A stretch of DNA of 25,327 bases from Dissophora ornata (lineage: Eukaryota; Mortierellomycota; Mortierellomycetes; Mortierellales; Mortierellaceae): assembly GCA_025201705.1 (NCBI GenBank), contig MU616970.1, positions 3,813 through 29,139 on the forward strand. The letters run 5' to 3'. The translations under genes were made by a program, and so were the position numbers. The notes beneath the pieces were generated by a model. That model did not search any database, had not been told where the DNA came from, and was given only the letters and a program-made list of their open reading frames with translations. Of this stretch, positions 19,764 to 25,327 are shown in pieces; positions within the stretch are counted from its first letter, which is position 1, and each line of letters opens with the position of its first letter.

Positions 19764-20684
19764 ATGACCACACGTAATAGTCGCAGTAGTAAGGGGAGTG
19801 CCCCTTCCTCCAAAGATCTAGCCTCGGATCTCGTAAAGCTGTCGCCGGCCTATTACAAAGAACTCGAGGACACATTTCAGCTGTACGATGCTAAAGGCTC
19901 TGGACGACTGTCGATCAAGAACCTGCGACTGGCAATGAGAACCCTTGGATTCGAGGCATCGATCGACGATATCCAAGAAATCATCCAGGAAATGCCCACA
20001 CTCAGTATTCACAAAGCTATGAAGACACAAACGAGCAGATACCATGGAGGTGTCAGTAGCAGCAAAAGTAGTGATAGCAGGAAGGGCAAAGGCGTGAAAA
20101 GGATCGAGGTCAAGGGCCAAGGGTCGTCACCGGCATTACAGGGCACGAGGAGGAGCTCCAGGGCTGCGGCTGTTGCATCGAGAACGAGTGAGAGATCAAA
20201 TTATGTAGACTCTGATAACAACGACAATGAATCAAGCGGTACTGATGATGACACGTACGAGGATGAGAAGGGAGACAAAGTGCCATGGGAATCACAGAAT
20301 GAACAAGGAGACTCTGAGTTCTCTTTCACCTTTGAAGACTTTGTCACCATCATGACGCCTAGCGAGGTGAGTCATGGCTAAGGCTTATGGAGCAGCCTTG
20401 CCCGAATTCTGGATGTGCTATTCCACTGACAACCATTTTCTTCCCTTTTCGCTACTGATCAGAAGCAACATGGCATGGATGAGATGTCACGGGTCTTTAA
20501 GTTGTTTGATACACAAAGCAGGGGCTTCCTCCGCTTGGAGGACCTCAGACGTGTTGCTACCGAGCTGAACATACCTTTCAACGACGAGGAGCTGCGAGAG
20601 ATGATCGAGGAGACCGCGAGGGACGTTGATTTCGGGGTCACCGAGCAGGACTTTGCAAAAATCATGACGAAAACAGGTTTCTAA
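19764..20684 (+). CDS. Centrin-like EF-hand protein
   Basis: Two exons, 19764-20366 and 20463-20684, join in phase 0 across a 96-bp GTGAGT...CAG intron: 274 residues. The start is the ATG at 19764, the first in frame. EF-hand 1 (about 33-62) reads 'YKELEDTFQLYDAKGSGRLS' then 'LRLAMRTLGFEAS', very like centrin/CDC31. EF2 starts with 'DDIQEIIQEM' (68-77) and resumes at 'FSFTFEDFVTIMTPSE' (186-201), with about 107 Ser/Lys/Asp-rich residues between. Exon 2 carries EF3 ('MSRVFKLFDTQSRGFLRLED') and EF4 ('EELREMIEETARDVDFGV'), ending 'FAKIMTKTGF' like centrins. Loop position 12 is Asn or Asp rather than Glu in EF1 and EF3, and EF4 is degenerate, so Ca2+ binding is probably weak. Centrins act at spindle pole bodies or basal bodies and in nuclear export or DNA repair complexes; which role applies here is not visible. 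Without the insert it would be near the usual 160-170 residues. Confidence 0.8.
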
Positions 20685-20793
20685 GAGCAGAGTGGTTCGC
20701 AGAATTATACAAAGTTTTTTAGGAGTTAGTTTGATGACCCATTGGAGAGCCAAGACCATTGCTTGTTTTTGCAAGGTGCTAAATTTTTGTTCG

Positions 20794-20799
20794 AATAAA
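20794..20799 (+). terminator. Poly(A) signal of the centrin-like gene
   Basis: AATAAA about 110 bases after the stop codon at 20682-20684, followed by the GT-rich run GTGGTTGGTTGTG, a usual downstream element. The Argonaute leader starts soon after with CT-rich sequence (about 20845-20885), so the intergenic space is compact (289 bp between coding regions). Confidence 0.6.
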
Positions 20800-20973
20800 C
20801 GTGGTTGGTTGTGATATGTCGAGTACAAAACTGCGGCAAGGGTGACCTCTCTCTCCTTTTCTTTTGTTTTTATTTCTCTCTATTCCACACTATCCACACT
20901 ATCCACACACAATCCACACGTCCCAATTGATCCTATTCTTCCGCACACAAATAGCCTCTGTTAATCTATCGCA

Positions 20974-23393
20974 ATGCAGGCTTCATCTTCGTCTTCCCAG
21001 ACGGGGCCCCCAGTCACCCCAATCGCGCGGCGACCTGACGCGGGAGGCAGGGCGGGTAAACCCATCAAAGTGAGATCGAACTTCTTTGCCATTGAGAAGG
21101 TAAAAAGATCATCCCCTCGCCGCTTAAATGCATTTTTTGCCTTTGAAATCGCACCCCCCTTCCCCAGTCTCAACAGATGAGATCTCGCAGATCAGAAATT
21201 GACACTTGCACTCTGTCCACCTTGTATAGCTCCAAGTCGATACCATCTGGCATTACCACGTCTCTATTACACCCGAACTTTCCCCAGAAAAGTCGCGAAA
21301 GGTAAAACCAGCAAGACGCTAAAGCGAATGGGACCGTTTTTGGAAAGAAAAAAATCACACCTTACTAAAGGAATGCTTGACTTCCCCCCCCACATATTGT
21401 GCCTTTCATAGTTGTGGAAAATCATCGAGACATTCCCTGAGCTTGCCAAGAACAAAACCGTTTTCGATGGCGCCGCCAACGCGTACGCTGCCGAAGAACT
21501 CAAGGTCGAGAGGCTCACGCGCAAGGTTGAGCTGCCCGACGAATTTCCCTCTGGAAAGGCGCCCACGTCCATCCCTGGTCCATCCAGCAAGGCCGGTCCG
21601 TCCAGCGCGCCTGGTCCGTCCAGTGCGCCTGGTCCGCCCAGTGCGGCAGGTCCGTCCGGTAAGGGAGGTAAGGGAGGCAAGGGAGGCAAGGGAGGTAAAG
21701 GCAAGGCGGACGTGCCTGCGGACGCGCCTGCTGCAGGTCCTCCCGCAAGGAACAAGAACGAGTTCACGGTCAAGATTGAACATGCGGCCAAAATCGACCT
21801 CTCGGAGCTCCATCGCTTTCTTAACAGGAAAGGACCTGTCACCCCGGGATGTTTGACCGCAATCCAAGGTATGTGACCGCTAGCGGTTCGTGGAGGCAGT
21901 GTACTTTGTAGCGAGCTCTTATGATCTAACAACCCATTCTTGGTCCGTTTGTGCTTTGGTCTACGCGCTAGCGCTGAACATTGTTGTGTCGCACAAACTG
22001 TTCTCGCAAATGGCCAGCCATGGCCGATCGGCCTACATGCCAACCAATCCGCTTGAGCTTGGTGGTGGTCTCGAGAAATGGGACGGTGTCTTCCAGTCCA
22101 TCCGTCCAGGCCAGGGCAAGCTGTACGCTAACATCGATGTGGCAGCGACTGCGTTTGTCAAGGGTGGCAATGCCGCGCAGCTGATGGCTGAGGTCTTGGG
22201 CGCCAGGGACGCTGCCTCTTTGAGACCACCCGGTCCGCGCGAGTGTATGGACTTGCAGCGTCACTTCAAGGGTTGTTCTTTCACGGTCACCCACCGTGGA
22301 GGTGACTTCAAGAGGAGGTACAACATCCAAGCACTTTTCTTTTTGTCTGAAATTCCTTTTATTTTTGTCGTCGTCATCAACTGCTCAATCAGGCTAACCT
22401 CTACGTCCCGTACCTTAGATACCGAGTGTCTGAAATCAGCAGGGTTTCTGCGGACAAAGTTACTTTTGATCAAGAGACCAACGCTGGGCAGAAGAAGAAG
22501 GTCTCGATCCCTGAATACTACCGCACTGCCTACAACCTGAAGATCGCGTATCCGACCCTGCCATGTTTCGGGGTCCAGGGGCGAAACGGAACTATGTTCT
22601 TTCCCGCTGAAGTGTGCAATGTTGTTCCGGGCAGGCGCCACATGGGCAAGGTAGGGTCAGCATTGTACATGCCATCATGAGCGATACACCATTTGTAGTC
22701 AATCATGACACGATTAACACTCGACATGTTTCCCCCCTGATCATATTATTGCAAACTTTAGATGAACGAGAACCAAACCACCAATATGCTCAGAGGAACG
22801 TGCATGAAGCCTATGGAGAGAGAGGCGAAAATCAGGCAGCTTCTCCCGATCCTGGATTATGGCCGAAACGAGTATCTGAAGGGATTCAAGATGGAGATTT
22901 CCCCGAACATGACTGAAGTTCCTGCGCGTGTCCTTGATGCGCCAACGGTTGCCTATAAAGGCGTGACTACGAGGCCCCAGTTCGGAGCGTGGAGGGTAAG
23001 GAATGATACTCGAAATGGAAGTCTTTGCATGATGTATGGTGTTTTCAGCTCAGTAACACGGTCTCTGGCATACTAGATGGATCCATCCAAGAAGATGGTG
23101 GAGGGCGCGCAACTGAAGTCCTGGGGTGTCCTCGTCTACGATAGACCGGAGTAAGTATAAAAGTATAGACAGATGTCCCGATTTGACACCATCGATATCA
23201 CGGTAATAACATCAACTCACCTTCATCAACTTAGTAAACTCCGCATGGATACTATTCTAAGGTTCCTTCAACAATTAACGTCGACACTCACAGAAAACGG
23301 TAAGATGGCTGTGCATTGGCTGAGAGTTGCGTTTGAAAACCGTGCGCGTTTTGTTCTCGAGGAAGCACTCTGACCCTGTTGCAAATATCCCAT

Positions 23394-23429
<36 letters not shown>

Positions 23430-24749
23430 GCGATGTAGGCATGAATATCGTCCAGAAAACACCGCATATTCAGCATGCACAGATTGGAGGCGGAGTCGAG
23501 AGGTCCGTTCAGGCGATGATCACGGATATCACTAAAAAGAGCGGATTTCCCCCGGAATGTAAGTTTGCGAAAATGCTTTCTCGGACTCTGAACTCTGTGT
23601 CTAGTAGTGTAACTTACCGATCGTCATTGTCGTAGTGATCCTGGTCATTGTACCCCAGAAGTGCCAGACATACTCTGCTATCAAGTCGTACTGCGAGACG
23701 AGACACATAACTGGTGTCATGACCCAGTGTGCCCTAAGCAGACACATCCTTCGTGCTGACAAGCAGTATTGCGGTAACCTCGGTTTGAAGATCAACGCCA
23801 AGGTAATAGGCGTTTCTTTCTTTTTTTTTTTGACGGAAAATATCAGAACTTGTGTTCGAGAAGAGTTTGCGTGTGTTACTTGGAAATAACTGACATTCGT
23901 TACTCGACTTTTCAGCTTGGTGGTGTCAACAGTACTGTCGATGCGAGGTCGCTTAGCAATCTGAGTGATAAGTTGACCATGCTCATTGGAGCTGATGTGA
24001 CCCATCCCGCTCCAGGTGAGGACAGAAGGTCCATTGCTGCCGTAGTTGCTTCGATGGATCAGAAATTTTTCAGATACGCTGGAAGGATCAAGTCCCAAGA
24101 AAGCCGCGTCGAGGTATGTGTGTGCTTGGCACCTTTTTGCAACGAATATCTGGGCGACGCTAGTACTCGCTCCTTGATTTCAAAAAGAATTCCTATTGAA
24201 AATGACCTTTTAACCCCCGTGTCATATAGGTGATGGGAGACTTGGAGGACCTAGTACATCAATTGCTTATCGCGTTCAGAGGTCGACACCAAAACAGAAG
24301 TCCTGAACGTATCCTGTTCTACCGCGATGGTGTTTCGGAAGGCCAGTACGCTGAAGTGATGCGAGAGGAGGTCATGGCAGTCAAGGCTGCTTGCCGACGA
24401 TTGGGCAGTAAGGGCTTTTTTTTCTTTTTTTTCCTCGATTGCAATTGATTGCAGTTTTACGACCCATGTTGACTGATGTTTGGTTCATTATTGGAACTCT
24501 CTGGGCATTTCTAGATGGTTACAACCCCAAGATCACGTTCTGTGTGGTGAAGAAGCGTCACCACGCCCGTTTCTTCCCAACGAACCCTCAGAACGCGGAC
24601 AGATCCGGCAACTGTGTTGCTGGCACGGTTGTGGATACCGTGATTACGCATCCCACGGAATTCGACTTTTGTATGTTGAACTTGCGCTATCGGGCAGCCT
24701 GTGCTTTCATTGTTACCCGACGTTAGCTCCAACAAATGCCTGACCTGTT

Positions 24750-24797
<48 letters not shown>

Positions 24798-25212
24798 CCT
24801 TGTGCATCGCAGATCTACAAAGTCACGCAGGATTGCTGGGAACCTCGCGTCCTACACTGTACCACGTCCTGCTTGACGAAAACGGGTTTACTTCCGACAT
24901 TCTGCAGAAAGTGACCTACAATCTGTGCCACGTCTATGCACGCTGCGCCAAATCTGTCAGCCTGGTTCCGCCCGTGTATTATGCGCATTTGCTTGCATTC
25001 CGTGCGCGTCACTACCAAAATGAACTTCCGGAAACTAGAGGAGGCTCTCGTGACGAGCCAGGGTTGGAGACCTTGGTATGTGCCTGTGCCTGTGCCTGCG
25101 TTTAGTGTTCAGTGTCCAGGACATGTTTGGTTGAAGCTTGCTTTATTTGCTGATGGTTGCTCTTACTTTGACACTATAGGAGGCGATGAAGAACTTGATG
25201 TACTTTGTTTAA
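20974..25212 (+). CDS. Argonaute protein, complete, predicted slicer-competent
   Basis: Fifteen exons: 20974-21099, 21230-21301, 21412-21868, 21972-22317, 22419-22650, 22762-22995, 23077-23150, 23235-23299, 23439-23558, 23636-23802, 23916-24113, 24230-24407, 24515-24670, 24813-25075 and 25180-25212. Every junction is GT-AG and in frame, giving 906 residues. N domain: '[13 protein letters not shown]', '[11 protein letters not shown]' and '[13 protein letters not shown]'. L1: 'ALNIVVSHK' and '[20 protein letters not shown]'. PAZ: about 300-415. MID (about 576-640): '[15 protein letters not shown]' and '[14 protein letters not shown]', retaining the Tyr/Lys/Gln/Lys 5'-phosphate pocket pattern. 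PIWI: '[20 protein letters not shown]'. By comparison with human AGO2 the catalytic tetrad is D658, E697, D730 ('FYRDGVSEG') and H867 ('[11 protein letters not shown]'). The C terminus 'MKNLMYFV' is family-typical. Likely guide-directed RNA cleavage in RNA interference. Oddities are a GPSSAP/GKGG repeat inside the N domain, a 33-nt last exon, and introns with long T and CT runs. Confidence 0.93.
21586..21704 (+). repeat. In-frame GPSS/GKGG low-complexity repeat in the Argonaute N domain
   Basis: Within exon 3, near residues 125-165, short repeats GGTCCGTCCAGTGCGCC encode Gly-Pro-Ser-Ser-Ala-Pro units, followed by GGTAAGGGAGGCAAGGGAGG encoding five Gly-Lys-Gly steps. They interrupt the N domain between '[11 protein letters not shown]' and '[10 protein letters not shown]'. 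Basic Gly-rich runs often contact RNA or are sites of modification; this is inference. Confidence 0.85.
23395..23428 (+). repeat. 34-base T run in Argonaute intron 8
   Basis: An uninterrupted T run ends 10 bases before the AG acceptor (GATGTAG|GC), acting as an extreme polypyrimidine tract. Its length is likely variable or mis-sequenced, without effect on coding. Confidence 0.9.
24757..24794 (+). repeat. (CT)19 microsatellite in Argonaute intron 13
   Basis: A perfect TC-dinucleotide run lies 18 bases before the acceptor GCATCGCAG|AT, serving as polypyrimidine tract. It is a second hypervariable tract in the same gene. Confidence 0.9.
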
Positions 25213-25327
25213 TCGCCAGCGGTACGCGCCCCGTTGACCCAATTGCAGGTGGGTCCCCAATCCAACAAACAATACAATAACGAAAAAATACAAAAGAAAA
25301 AAAAAAGAAGGAAAAAGGAAAAATGTG

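Noticed and set aside
24421..24476. Alternative AG acceptors early in Argonaute intron 12
   Set aside because: Acceptors such as TTGCAG near 24455 give an unrelated frame. Only 24515 restores '[19 protein letters not shown]'.

Overview
The window looks like nuclear DNA from a filamentous early-diverging fungus, most likely in the Mortierellaceae (Mortierella/Linnemannia type). The signs are intron-rich genes with short GT-AG introns (mostly 75-275 bp), pyrimidine-rich leaders, TATA-type promoters, a C2H2 factor with serine-rich linkers, and above all a repetitive 28-residue LRR protein with the N-terminal region I associate with large Mortierellaceae families. That placement rests on family resemblance recalled from knowledge, not on a search.

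Layout, left to right. (1) 1-503, minus: the 5' exon of an Argonaute gene that runs off the left edge. (2) 1633-2784, minus: a single-exon F-box-like protein, with a possible TATA box about 0.9 kb upstream and a 21-bp purine-rich tandem repeat between. (3) 2785-5541: gene-poor, simple-sequence-rich DNA. (4) 5542-7101, minus: a C2H2 zinc-finger regulator. (5) 7434-13568: an accessory-looking block. It holds a five-exon minus-strand gene of unknown function that is probably a pseudogene (8-bp tandem duplication, a suspicious 35-bp gap, a partial tandem copy of its 5' end), and a plus-strand two-exon LRR protein. (6) 13805-17855, minus: a C2 domain plus class-3 lipase protein resembling sn1-specific diacylglycerol lipases. 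(7) 18060-18197, minus: a 45-codon ORF behind a clear TATA box and a long CT-rich leader. (8) 19060-19690: unresolved DNA that is open on both strands. (9) 19764-20684, plus: a centrin-like EF-hand protein whose second EF loop is interrupted by a disordered insert. (10) 20974-25212, plus: a complete 15-exon Argonaute with the DEDH slicer tetrad.

The genes do not form an operon-like pathway. The housekeeping or signalling genes (F-box, zinc finger, lipase, centrin-like) surround a fast-evolving island. The two Argonaute genes lie at opposite ends, pointing outward, about 20 kb apart. The Argonaute and lipase exon models keep reading frame at every junction and were built by hand from GT-AG sites and conserved motifs. 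No tRNA, rRNA, CRISPR array or recognisable transposase was seen.
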